Source of the DNA: Bacteroidia bacterium | GTDB lineage: Bacteria > Bacteroidota > Bacteroidia > UKL13-3 | Reading direction: 5' to 3' | Length of the DNA: 64,000 nucleotides | Assembly (NCBI GenBank): GCA_025454875.1 | Contig: JALONP010000020.1 | Location: 1-64,000 of the forward strand | Shown here: piece after piece, positions 1 to 10,400 of the stretch | How the letters are laid out: each line of letters opens with the position of its first letter | How positions within the stretch are numbered: position 1 is the stretch's first letter | Notes under the pieces: generated by a model | The model's input: the letters and a program-made list of their open reading frames with translations, nothing else | Told to the model about the DNA's origin: nothing | Database searches by the model: none | Translations under genes and position numbers: made by a program

Positions 1-69
1 TGCAGCTTTAAGTTTTAAAACTCCAATTCAATTATTGGAAAATATGTATGTTTGAAATTATACTTTTAA

Positions 70-390
70 CTGGCCCAGAAAACGGGGAAGCTTACAATTC
101 AAGAGATAATAAAGGGGCAAAATCTTGTTGTTCTTCTTGTAATCCCATTATCATATTCGAAAACTAAAACCAATGTAAAGGTTCTGAAAACCGATTATTT
201 AAAAAAATCACTTTACATCACTCCTCCTTCTTTCTACTTATTTCCATTGAATTATGATAATTTTGTAAAAACGATTGAATCAGCCCAATTCATTCCATTG
301 TTGAGTGAGGATCTTAATTTGAAAGTATATTATAAAGAAGAAATGGAAGGTATTGAGTACGCCAGAACAATTTACATAACAAAAGTGTAA
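70..390 (+). pseudogene. 3' remnant of an unrecognised gene
   Basis: A frame of about 106 codons stays open from just after a TAA at 67-69 to the stop at 388-390, but it has no usable start: the only in-frame ATG lies close to the end. The translation reads like real protein, with alternating hydrophobic and polar stretches and segments such as YLKKSLYITPPSFYLFP and DLNLKVYYKEEMEG. This suggests the C-terminal part of a gene whose 5' end was lost or lies upstream out of frame. I do not recognise the family. It could also be a chance open frame in AT-rich DNA. Confidence 0.4.
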
Positions 391-675
391 TCATTTGAAT
401 TCAAATTAATTGATCTTCAGGAGCGCATGTAGTAAAACCGACTTAATGACTATTCCTGCAAAACGAATAGAAAATGTTTACAATATTTTTGTACTGGACT
501 ATAATAAACAAGTAAAATTGATTTTGTGTATAACAAGACTAAAACGGGTTCTAATCTTAATTATAGGTTTGAATTGCATTAAAGTGGTGTTAATATAAAC
601 TACAAATTATTAATTGGAACATAATATTTTGATTGTCAATCATCTAAGAATAAATACAACACCATTGTAATGGTA
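391..675. other. AT-rich gap without a convincing gene
   Basis: This stretch separates the gene remnant from the GC-rich repeat downstream of folB. It contains a 62-codon open frame (410-598) beginning at a non-ATG codon. Its lysine/isoleucine-rich composition simply mirrors the base composition and it has no domain-like pattern. I see no RNA gene or promoter I could defend. Confidence 0.5.
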
Positions 676-783
676 TGCAGAGGCATGCGTTAGCGCTTGC
701 AATGAAAAGCCCGCATGCCGCGCAGCGGCAGCGTACTTGTAATGGAAAGCGCGGCCGCGACCCGATTTATCGGGTTGCGGCAA
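676..783. repeat. GC-rich intergenic hairpin repeat
   Basis: An abrupt GC-rich block in AT-rich surroundings. It holds two inverted repeats: 682-689 pairs with 712-719 (GGCATGCG/CGCATGCC), and 756-766 pairs with 769-780 around a CCCGAT-ATCGGG core. Two halves also resemble each other (CTTGCAATGAAAAGC near 695 and CTTGTAATGGAAAGC near 735). The arrangement resembles intergenic repeat elements common in Bacteroidota genomes. That resemblance is from memory and was not searched. It lies just 3' of folB (minus strand) and may also end its transcript. Confidence 0.55.
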
Positions 784-803
784 CGCCCAATTGCACCCAA
801 TAT

Positions 804-1154
804 TTATACTTGGTGAATGATGGTTACACTTGCTTTACCACTTTTAAATAGACCTGCGGGATTGGGTTTGTGAATGGTAACCTCCACCCTGCTTTGGCTA
901 AAGATGGTAAGAATGCGGCTCAATAATTTTTGGGCAACCACCTCGATGAGTTCTTCGCGCTCTGCCATGGTTTGCTTGGCAAGATTGTACAAAATTTCGT
1001 AGTTGGTAGCCTCTTCTAATGCAGAAATTGGAATGTTGAGCGTACGGGTTACCAAAATATCAACTTCAAACACTGCACCTAAAACTTGCTCTTGCGGATA
1101 AACGCCATGGTATCCGAAAAACTGTAAGCCTGTTAGTGTTGTTGTATATTGCAT
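804..1154 (-). CDS. folB: Dihydroneopterin aldolase
   Basis: Cytoplasmic folate-pathway enzyme that cleaves 7,8-dihydroneopterin to 6-hydroxymethyl-dihydropterin and glycolaldehyde. The 116-residue protein has the usual FolB length (about 115-125) and covers the whole tunnelling fold. The N-terminal LQFFGYHGVYPQEQ segment holds the conserved Tyr-His-Gly and Glu, and the C-terminal KPNPAGLFKSGKASVTI segment carries the conserved active-site lysine region. The gene stands alone and is divergent from the acyl-CoA dehydrogenase gene. Its ATG (MQYTTT) lies directly before the conserved first strand, so the start is secure. The GC-rich hairpin block lies downstream. Confidence 0.9.
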   Translation of the reverse strand: MQYTTTLTGLQFFGYHGVYPQEQVLGAVFEVDILVTRTLNIPISALEEATNYEILYNLAKQTMAEREELIEVVAQKLLSRILTIFSQSRVEVTIHKPNPAGLFKSGKASVTIIHQV

Positions 1155-1269
1155 ATAGATTCGGTATTATACTTTAGGGAAGCAAGGTTATTGGTAAATG
1201 CCTCGGATATACAAGGTCTAAATCAATAATAACTTACAACCAACTTTTTCAAAAACACAACAAATAACC

Positions 1270-1277
1270 TACTTTCG
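1270..1277 (+). promoter_or_regulatory. -7 element TACTTTCG of the acyl-CoA dehydrogenase gene
   Basis: TACTTTCG 24 bases before the ATG at 1301 matches the Bacteroidota -7 consensus TAnnTTTG with T to C at the seventh position. The same octamer precedes the methyltransferase gene at 51639. A T-rich run ending at 1250 (TTTTTC) sits 19 bases upstream, where the -33 TTTG is expected, but it matches poorly. Confidence 0.5.
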
Positions 1278-1300
1278 CAACACTATTAAAACCAAAAAAT

Positions 1301-2533
1301 ATGAGCAGCGCAAAAGCCACTCCAACCAACGAACAATTTCACAAAGCCAATAAGCCCGATCAGTACAATCATCCTGATTATTACCTAGCTGATGAGTTAC
1401 TGACTGAAGAACAAAAAATGGTTCGCAGCATGGTTCGCGATTATGTAAAAAAAGAGCTGTCGCCCATTATTGAAGATGTAGCGCAAAAAGCCGTTTTCCC
1501 TTACCATATTGTGAAACAACTTGGAGATTTGGGCTGCTTTGGCCCTCAGTTACCAATTGAATACGGTTGCGGAGGGATGGATTATATTACCTATGGAATT
1601 ATGATGCAAGAATTGGAGCGTTGTGACTCTGGTGTACGCTCTACTGCATCGGTGCAAGGGAGCTTGGTAATGTACCCGATTTATAAATTTGGAAGCGAAG
1701 AGCAAAAACACAAATACTTGCCAAAGCTTGCTAAAGGCGAATGGCTGGGTTGCTTTGGATTAACTGAACCTAACCACGGATCGAACCCTGCGGGCATGAC
1801 AACCAATTTTAAAGATGCGGGCGATGGCAAACATGTGATATTAAATGGCGCCAAAATGTGGATTTCGAACTCACCTTTTGCCGATGTAGCTGTGGTGTGG
1901 GCAAAAAATGAGGAAGGCAAAATAAAAGGGATTATTGTGGAGCGCGGCATGGAGGGTTTTAGCACACCTGAAACCCATAACAAATGGAGTTTACGTGCAA
2001 GTGCAACAGGTGAGTTGGTTTTTAACGATGTAAAAGTTCCAAAAGAAAATATTTTACCAGGTGTTGAAGGGTTAAAAGGCCCTCTTACTTGTTTAAACAG
2101 CGCACGTTATGGCATTAGCTGGGGCGCTTTGGGTGCAGCTATGGATTGTTATGATACGGCTTTGCGTTATTCGATGGAGCGTGAGCAATTTGGAAGACCA
2201 ATTGGTGGCTTTCAATTGCAACAGAAAAAATTGGCCGAAATGCTAACGGAAATTACCAAAGCACAATTGCTTACATGGAGGTTAGGTGTTTTGATGAATG
2301 AAGGCAGAGCCACTCCTGCTCAAATTAGCATGGCCAAACGCAATAACGTAGATTTAGCATTAAACGTGGCACGCAATGCGCGCCAAATGCTAGGTGGCAT
2401 GGGCATTACAGGCGAGTATCCAATTATGCGCCATATGATGAACTTGGAAAGTGTGGTTACTTACGAAGGAACGCACGATATTCACTTACTTATTACAGGT
2501 ATGGATATAACAGGTATCAATGCTTTTGTATAA
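1301..2533 (+). CDS. gcdH: Acyl-CoA dehydrogenase, glutaryl-CoA dehydrogenase type
   Basis: FAD-dependent acyl-CoA dehydrogenase. The closest family by motif is glutaryl-CoA dehydrogenase (glutaryl-CoA to crotonyl-CoA plus CO2, lysine/tryptophan degradation). The 410 residues hold the full three-part fold. The helical N-terminal part is followed by the FAD/substrate strand motif GCFGLTEPNHGSNPAG, then the C-terminal helical domain with REQFGRPIGGFQ and the end motif YEGTHDIHLLITGMDITG, in which Glu389 is the expected catalytic base. The GMGITGEYPI segment and the ITGxxAF ending are typical of GcdH. The gene is monocistronic, with a promoter-like TACTTTCG just upstream and a strong terminator downstream. 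Substrate specificity is inferred from motifs; another short-chain substrate is possible. Confidence 0.85.
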   Translation: MSSAKATPTNEQFHKANKPDQYNHPDYYLADELLTEEQKMVRSMVRDYVKKELSPIIEDVAQKAVFPYHIVKQLGDLGCFGPQLPIEYGCGGMDYITYGIMMQELERCDSGVRSTASVQGSLVMYPIYKFGSEEQKHKYLPKLAKGEWLGCFGLTEPNHGSNPAGMTTNFKDAGDGKHVILNGAKMWISNSPFADVAVVWAKNEEGKIKGIIVERGMEGFSTPETHNKWSLRASATGELVFNDVKVPKENILPGVEGLKGPLTCLNSARYGISWGALGAAMDCYDTALRYSMEREQFGRPIGGFQLQQKKLAEMLTEITKAQLLTWRLGVLMNEGRATPAQISMAKRNNVDLALNVARNARQMLGGMGITGEYPIMRHMMNLESVVTYEGTHDIHLLITGMDITGINAFV

Positions 2534-2564
2534 AGTAATGTGAAACCTTTTAAGTAGATAATTT

Positions 2565-2595
2565 AAAAGACGTAAGTATTTTCTTTACGTCTTTT
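2565..2595. terminator. Rho-independent terminator
   Basis: A perfect 11-bp stem (2565-2575 with 2585-2595, AAAAGACGTAA/TTACGTCTTTT) with a 9-nt loop and a U-rich 3' arm. It ends the acyl-CoA dehydrogenase transcript and separates it from the phosphohexomutase gene that starts at 2616. Confidence 0.85.
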
Positions 2596-2615
2596 CTATT
2601 GAATAGATTAAACTT

Positions 2616-4046
2616 ATGTATCAAATAAAATTTGGAACCGATGGCTGGCGCGGCATTATTGCGGCAGAATTTACTGTAGACAACGTGAAGCGTGTAGCCC
2701 AAGGAACGGCCGAATACCTCAAACAACAACACGCTAATAATTTGCATATAGTGTTGGGTCACGATTGCCGCTTTGCAGGTGAATTGTTTGCTGAAACTGT
2801 TGCACAAGTGATGTGTGCCAATGGTATTAAGGTAAGTTTGGCCAAAGGTTTTGTGAGCACTCCAATGGTAAGTTTAGGTGCCGTAAAATATGGTGCGGCT
2901 CTTGGTGTTATTATTACTGCAAGTCACAACCCGCCTGCTTACAATGGTTACAAATTGAAAGCACATTATGGTGGCCCGAGTAGCCCAGCCGTAATTGATG
3001 CAGTTGAACAACAAATTCCAGAAGCGTTTAACATGCCACTTGAGTCCGTTGAATCATTGCATGGTAAAGGAATGATTAACTATGTTGATTTGGAAACGCT
3101 TTACGTAAACGAAGTAGAAAGCAAATTTGATTTGCAAACAATTCAAAACAGCGGGATGGAGTTTGCTTACGATGCCATGTATGGTGCTGGACAAAACGCC
3201 ATGCGCAGGTTGTTTCCGGATATCACACTATTGCATTGTGAAGAAAATCCGGGATTTGATGGACAAGCTCCAGAGCCCATACATAAGAACCTAAGTGAAT
3301 TTAGTGAATTGATTAAAGAGAGTGAGGATATCGATTGCGGATTGGTTACTGATGGAGATGCAGACCGAATTGGTCTTTACAATAAAAAAGGAGAATTTGT
3401 AGACTCGCACCATATCATTTTGTTATTGGTGCACTATTTACATAAATACAAAGGCCTTAGTGGTAAAGTGATTACCACCTTTAGTGCTACCTCAAAAATT
3501 ACCGACTTGGCCAAAGCCTATGGATTGGAAATCGAGATTACCAAAATTGGATTTAAGTATATCTGCGAAAAAATGGTTACCGAAAATGTGTTGGTAGGCG
3601 GAGAAGAGAGTGGCGGCATTGCCATCAAAGGATTTATACCTGAACGAGATGGTATTTGGATTGGACTTACCCTTTGGGAGTTTATGGCCAAAACTGGAAA
3701 ATCGTTGGATGATTTGATTCAAGAAGTATATGATGTAGTAGGTAAATTTGCTATGGGGCGCATTGATCTTCACATTACAGAAGAACTGAAACAAAAAGTA
3801 TTGGCCAATTGCAAGTCGGGCGCTTACAAAACCTTTGGAAACTATACCATTGAAAAAGTTGAAGACCTTGATGGTTTTAAATTTCACTTAACACAGAATG
3901 GCCTACCTTCAGAATCTCAAACGAAGGAATGGGTAATGATACGGGCAAGTGGAACCGAACCTGTGCTTCGAGTTTACAGCGAGTCGAATACCCAAGCTAA
4001 AGCCGAAGCTATTTTGGAAGCTTGTAAGAACACCATTATTGCATAA
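2616..4046 (+). CDS. Phosphoglucomutase/phosphomannomutase family enzyme
   Basis: Alpha-D-phosphohexomutase that interconverts hexose 1- and 6-phosphates through a phosphoserine, supplying sugar phosphates for cell-envelope polysaccharides and glycogen. The 476 residues include all four signature loops in order: the catalytic serine loop TASHNPPAYNGYK (Ser103), the metal-binding loop DGDADRIG, the sugar-binding loop GGEESGG and the C-terminal phosphate-binding loop RASGTEPVLRVY. The GGEESGG loop favours phosphogluco/mannomutase over GlmM, but the exact sugar cannot be fixed from sequence. It starts 20 bases after the upstream terminator, so it has its own promoter. Confidence 0.88.
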   Translation: MYQIKFGTDGWRGIIAAEFTVDNVKRVAQGTAEYLKQQHANNLHIVLGHDCRFAGELFAETVAQVMCANGIKVSLAKGFVSTPMVSLGAVKYGAALGVIITASHNPPAYNGYKLKAHYGGPSSPAVIDAVEQQIPEAFNMPLESVESLHGKGMINYVDLETLYVNEVESKFDLQTIQNSGMEFAYDAMYGAGQNAMRRLFPDITLLHCEENPGFDGQAPEPIHKNLSEFSELIKESEDIDCGLVTDGDADRIGLYNKKGEFVDSHHIILLLVHYLHKYKGLSGKVITTFSATSKITDLAKAYGLEIEITKIGFKYICEKMVTENVLVGGEESGGIAIKGFIPERDGIWIGLTLWEFMAKTGKSLDDLIQEVYDVVGKFAMGRIDLHITEELKQKVLANCKSGAYKTFGNYTIEKVEDLDGFKFHLTQNGLPSESQTKEWVMIRASGTEPVLRVYSESNTQAKAEAILEACKNTIIA

Positions 4047-4368
4047 TTGAATAGCTTACCACCAAGAGTTTAGCTATTTGAATCAACTTGAGTTTACCCA
4101 ATACCTTTTAGGCTAGACTTACTATACCCAAAAGAATTGGTCTTTTTTCTTTTACAAACGGATACTTTTGGTGGTTGGATTCAGTGTTTTACAACAGGGG
4201 AATAGGAATAAAGCTATCACTAAACAACGGCTTTGTGCATGGATGAAGCAAGCCCTATCGATTCGCATGAGCCCCCTTTTAAAAATTAGATATTTAATAA
4301 ATACAGTAAACCACTGTTTAGGTAAATCCAATTCGTAATCCAATGAATTGATGAGAATGGTTTAATAA
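4047..4368. other. Intergenic stretch with no supported gene
   Basis: Lies between the mutase stop and the terminator of the giant secreted protein gene. The longest open frame is 63 codons on the minus strand (4152-4343) and has no recognisable pattern. A TACTTTTG octamer near 4163 resembles a -7 element but no gene follows it. Confidence 0.5.
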
Positions 4369-4408
4369 ACAAAAAGCGGGAACAAGTTTCCTTATTCCCG
4401 CTTTTTGT
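4369..4408. terminator. Rho-independent terminator of the giant secreted protein gene
   Basis: Stem of 14 bp (ACAAAAAGCGGGAA with TTCCCGCTTTTTGT) around a 12-nt loop, 24 bases past the stop of the minus-strand gene. A/T tracts on both sides mean it could work in either direction. Confidence 0.85.
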
Positions 4409-4431
4409 CATCGATAGCTGAAACCGATGTA

Positions 4432-7400
4432 TTATTCTTTAGCGATGCGTTGAACCACCGATTCGTTACTTGTTACAATATTTACAAAATAAATTCCAGA
4501 TCGTGCCGTACCTAATTCATCAATGATTAGTTGGTTTTGCCCTTGCTGTAATTCAACTTGTTTTTCAAATACCAACCTACCCTGCGCATCAGTTACTTTC
4601 AAGATCGCTCGCTCTGCTACTGATGAAGATATGAATACATTGGTAATATCAGCAAATGGATTTGGCGAGATAGAAGCCGTTAGCTTTTGGCTACCTGCTT
4701 GTTCATCTATGTTTATCACCACCGTTCTACTTATGGTTTTAGTACCATCGAAATCCACTTGAACCAAACGATAAAAGACATTTGGTGTAGGACGTTTTAT
4801 TTTAGCAACCTTGGTATCCAAGTACTGATAATTGGTTTGGAGATTAGTTGTTCCGTTTCCTTTAACCTTAGCAATTACCTCAAATGTTCTGCCATCAACA
4901 CTGCGCTCCAATTCGAAATAATCGTTGTTAACTTCGGTAGCGGTTGCCCATGTAACGTTTACATCATTTCGCTGTTTGGTTGCTGCAAAACTTAATAAGG
5001 TAACAGGTACCCCAACTCCAGTTCCACTTCCGATGGTAAACACATTGTTTGTTGTAACGCCAGTGATTGTTTGGTAAAATATGCTTGAACCACTTGCAAC
5101 CGTTCCTGGTGAAGTTACCCAATCCGTATCATTGGTATTAAAGTAAGAAACAAATGAGTTATTGCGATTGAAGAAAGGCAACTCGTTTGCGGCAGTCCAT
5201 CCAAAAGATATTGAAGCAGAATTAGCTCCTCCATTTGATTGCTCTATTACCCATGTTCTGTTCACAGCACCATTGGTATAGGCTGTATCAATTGGGTTGT
5301 ACCCACTATAATTTGAAGTTACGCTATCAATTACCCTGAACTCATAATTGCTATTGTTATTGTTATCAATAATGCTTACTGGGTTGAAGGTACTGTTACC
5401 AACTGGAATATATACAGTATCTGATTTTCCGTAACCACCCACATTGTCAGACCTAAATTTACCGGTTCCATTTGTTGACACATAGCTTGCAGGAGAACCC
5501 TTTGATGCATAGCCTTGCCAAGCAAGCGTTAAATTATTAGACCCAAGGGAAACTATACCATTTTTTAATATGAGCGAATCTCCAACTGTTATCGAACCAT
5601 TCATATTCACACCTGCAGGGTTATTGACTTCCAATTTACGGTAAAATGCACCAGGTATGGTTTGTTGAGCTGTTCCTGCAAGAATTAACTTACCACTGAA
5701 TGCTGAAAGGTTTCCATCAACTGTAACGTTTCCAAATACGGTAAACTCAGTTGCATTGCTACCGAAACTTAACGTTGCTCCATTTTGAACTGTTAAATCC
5801 AATACCTGACGGGCATCAATAACTGATGGCATGTAACTCGCAGTGCTTGGAATGGTTACCCTTGAAACTCCTGTTGGAATGCTTGGACAACTCCAGTTTG
5901 CAGGATTGGCCCAAACCCAGTTTTGAGCACCAGTCCAAGTACCGGCTGAATCAGCTGTAACCATAATGGCTAGTGCATCAGAAGTATCAGCAGGACACAC
6001 ATTTGAAGTAACAATACGTTTGTACCAAATTGTATCAGTTAATGGAACGGGTGTGTAGGTGGCAGTATTATTAACTCCACTAGCTGGGGCAAAACCACTC
6101 ATTGCACTCACGGTTGAACTTAACCAAGTGTAACTGTATGTAGTTGTATCGCCCAAACCAGGAGTGTTTGCTAAGAAGTCGGTTGGCGTGCTTCCATTAC
6201 AAATAACTTGGTCATCACCCGTTGTATTGTTTCCAGCAGATAAATAGTTTACAACCAAAACAGTATCTAAACCTCTACAACCATCAGGATCAGTTGATTT
6301 TACAACATATCTGCCAGGGGTTTGAACAATAACCTGATTTGTTGTAGCAATTTCGGCAGCACTAAATTTGTACACAGTGGTTTCATAGTCATTATCTTCA
6401 GCATAAGCTGCTAAATAAAGCTCATCGCCATTAAAAGCAATGCTTTGGAAAGCCGACTCTCCACCGAATGAACTTCCTACTTGTTCCCACGTTGTTCCGT
6501 TGAATCTATAAACAGTTGATTGATAATTTTGGTTCTCATCAGAGAATGCCACGTATGGAACACCATTCTTAAATGTTAAATTGGTGAAGTAAGAGTAACC
6601 ACCAAATGATGGGCCTACTTTGACCCAATTGGTGCCATTAAATTGGTATACAGAATTGTAACTGTCATCTTCTGCAATGGCAACATAAGGTGTATTGTTA
6701 TCAAACACTAAACTATGATAACGAGCATCTTCTCCGCCAAATGAACTACCAACTTGTTCCCAAATGGTTCCATTGTACTTGTATACGTAAGTTTGATCAT
6801 CATCTCCATCAACAAAAGCCACATAAGGCACTCCGTTGTGTATTTCTAAACTTTGGTACTGACAAGAATATTCACCAAAAGCATCTCCCAACTGCTCCCA
6901 ATCAGCACCATTGTAATAGTATACGACTGATTTTCTATTATTACTCTGATCTTCGAATGCTACATAAGGTGTATTGCCATTAAAACTTAGGCTTTGATAT
7001 TGAGATTCATCACCAAACTTATCGCCTACTTGAACCCAATCTGTTCCATCAAATTTATATAAGGAAATTTGGTAATCTTCATAATCACTAAAGGCTACAT
7101 AAGGAATGCCCTCATTGATACGTAAACTTAAGGTTAAACCATCTATCCAACCTGTTTCGTTACCATCTCCAAAATTACTTCCAACTTGCACCCATGCACC
7201 TGAAGTGAGCGTATATACTGAAATTCTTCCATCATCATCAGCATCTCTGAATGCTACATATGGAGTGTTGCCATCAAAAACCAAACGCTGAACGGCAGAA
7301 TATTCACCACCAAATGAACTACCAACTTGTTGCCAAACAAGTGAATCAGCTTTGAACCATTTGTAAGCGTAACCAGGCACTTGAACAACTGATAACATGT

Positions 7401-10400
7401 TGGTATCTGCACCGCATTGGCTTATGACATCACCTCGTGTAATAATATTAACTGCAGCAGCTGGTGTTTCTTCTACTTTGGCTTTAGTCATCATTGAGCA
7501 ACCAATGCTATCGGTTACAACAACCGAATAAGAACCAATTGGCAAAAGACTTACATTTTGTGTGGTTGCACCTGTACTCCAACTGTAAGTATACGGTGAG
7601 GTACCATTGGATACAGCTAAATTGATACTTCCGGCACTTATATTCACACAACTAGGAGTGATTGTGCTCACAACTTGAGGAACAGGGCTGTTCTTTTGTT
7701 TTACATAAACCGTATCAGCCAATCTACATCCAGCAGGATCGTTTGTTCTTACAACATAGTTCCCTTCACGGTTTGTTGCCAATGTTGTTGAAGTACTAAC
7801 GATGGAAGGAGCAAAATTGTATACAAAAGTTTGACCATCGAAATTTTCTTCATCAGAAAATGCAACATACGCAATCTCTCCATCAAAAGTTAAACTTGCA
7901 CCATATGATTCACCAGTTTTCGGACCACTTACCTTTTTCCAATTCGTTCCATCAAATTGGTAAAGCATTAACACATAGTCATTTCCATCAATAAATGCGA
8001 GGTAAGGAATGGTATCTTTAAAGCTTAAGCTTTTCTCTCTCACTCCACTTTCTCCAAAATCAGAACCTACCTGTACCCAGTCAGTACTATCAAATTTATA
8101 TACAACATTTGCATATGAATTCCCATCAGTAAAGGCAACAAAAGGAATACCATTGTTAACTGCTAAAGACAAACGCTCAGAATATGGACTACCAAACTCA
8201 CTACCAACTTGAACCCATGCTGAACCATTGAACGTGAATACAGAAACTTGTTCATCGTTATCAGGGTCTGTAAATGAAACATAAATTGTAGTGTCGCTGA
8301 TACTTAAATTTTGATACCTTGAATTATCTCCTCCAAATGAGGTACCAACTTGAACCCAAGCTGAACCATTGTACATGTAAACAGTGGTTTGGTAATCATT
8401 GTTACCATCATTAAATGCTACATAAGGTGTATTTACTTTAAAATCTAAACTTACTGTGCTCACATCATCACCAAATGCTCCACCTAATTGAACCCAGTCA
8501 GTACCGTTAAAAGAATAGACCATTACCTCATAACTATCTCCATCTACAAAAGCAACATAAGGTACATTATTATTAAAAGATAATTTTTGCGAATAGGAAT
8601 CATCGTTACCAAACGAACTACCTAGTTTTACCCAGTTATTCCCATCGTGCATGTAAACAGATGTTTGGTAGTCACTATTCCCATCTGAAAGCGCTACATA
8701 TGGAACACCGTTGTTCACTTTCACACTCTGGTCATAAGAGTAATTGCCTCCAAGTGGATCTCCTAATTGCTGTAATTTAAGCGAATCAAGTTCTATCCAC
8801 TGGTATTGGTAACCTGGTATTGCGAATACACTCATATTGGCTGGACTTGTACCACAAGCAAATGCCGAATCGCCTTGAGCTATAAGCGTTGCTTGAGCTA
8901 TTGGTGTTTCGGTAATGTTGGTTAATGCAGTTGCCGAGCAACCTATAGAATCGATTACTGTTACCGAATATGTTCCAATGCTTAGATTTGAAATATCTTC
9001 TGATGTTGCACTGTTGCTCCATGTATAAGAATAAGGAGCTGCGCCTAAGGTAACCGTTAAATTAATTGCCCCTGTACTCGCGTTGCTGCACGAAGTACTT
9101 GTTGCAATTGCGGTTGCAACAGGTGGCTGTATGCTTTGTTGAATTACTGTAACAGTATCCGATTTTAAACAACCACTCGCTTCCGTTTGTATTGCTACAT
9201 AGGTTCCTGTTGTGTTTGCACTAAATGTTTCTAAATCGCTCATGTAAGCATCACCTAATCTGTATACATAAACCTGACTACCACTACCTATATAGGATAC
9301 ATACGGAGTTGCTCCGCTAAAAGCTATTGTTTGGTAATAACTGCCCTCACTGCCAAAATAATCACCTACTTTAACCCAGGCAGTTCCATCGTATTTGTGC
9401 ACTACTGATAGGTTGTCGTTCCCTCCTTCACTTGATGCTACGTAAGGTAAGCCTCCATTAAATCTCAAACTTACATATGAATTCCCTGTACCACCAAATA
9501 CTCCTCCACCAAATGGTACCCAACTAGAACCATTAAAACTGTAAACAACCAATCGTGAATTATTTGAATTATCGGCAAATGCAACATAAGGTACCCCTGC
9601 ATTAAAGGCTAAACTTTGTGAAAAAGAATAATCCGCCCCAAAAGCCGCCCCTACAATTGACCAATTTGCACCATCAAATGCGTATACGGTAGTTTTGTAA
9701 TTAAAACTCGGATCCGACATCACAACATATGGAATACCTCCGTTAAACCCTAAATTGTGACTAGATGACCAACTCCCTCCAAATGATGAACCTACTTGAC
9801 TCCAGGTTGTTCCATCAAATTTGAATACAGAAACTTTGTTGCTATTACTTTGGTCTATAAATGCTACATACGGAGTGTTTCCATCAAAACTTAAACGTGC
9901 TACCCCTCCACTATTTCCAAAGAAACCACCTAATTGAGTCCAGTTTGTACCATCAAATTTATAGACGGCCATCCCTGAATTAGCAAAGCTATTGCATGCA
10001 ACATAAGGTGTACCATTATTAAACACAAGTGACTGACCATAATCGCTGTTGCTACCAAAAGCATTACCCAATTGTTGCCAATTTAAACCATTATAAAAAT
10101 AAACCGAATTCCTATAGTTTTCGTTGCCATTACTAAATGCTACAAAAGGCGTACTATCGTTCACGAATAATGAAGGGGTTTGTGTGGGAAAGCCTCCAAT
10201 TGAATTTCCTATTTGTTGCCAATTTGTAGAATCAACTTTGTACCATTGATAAGTGGACCCTGAAACAGGATTCACACTTAGCACCGCAGGGTTGGTCATA
10301 CAAATCAACGCTGTATCATCTTGTGCAATAAAATTGTCGGCAGTTGGTTTTCTTGCTTTAAGTACTTTTTGAGCACTTGCAGTACAATCAAAACTATCCG

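Noticed and set aside
410-598. 62-codon open frame
   Set aside because: Begins at a non-ATG codon and has low-complexity AT-driven composition; no family pattern.
4152-4343. 63-codon minus-strand frame before the terminator
   Set aside because: No start context, no similarity to any family I know, lies in a gap between terminated genes.
4523-9022. Several open frames antisense to or out of frame with the giant secreted protein gene
   Set aside because: They mirror the repeats of the real gene, have no domains, and the main frame has a clear signal peptide, repeats and T9SS end.
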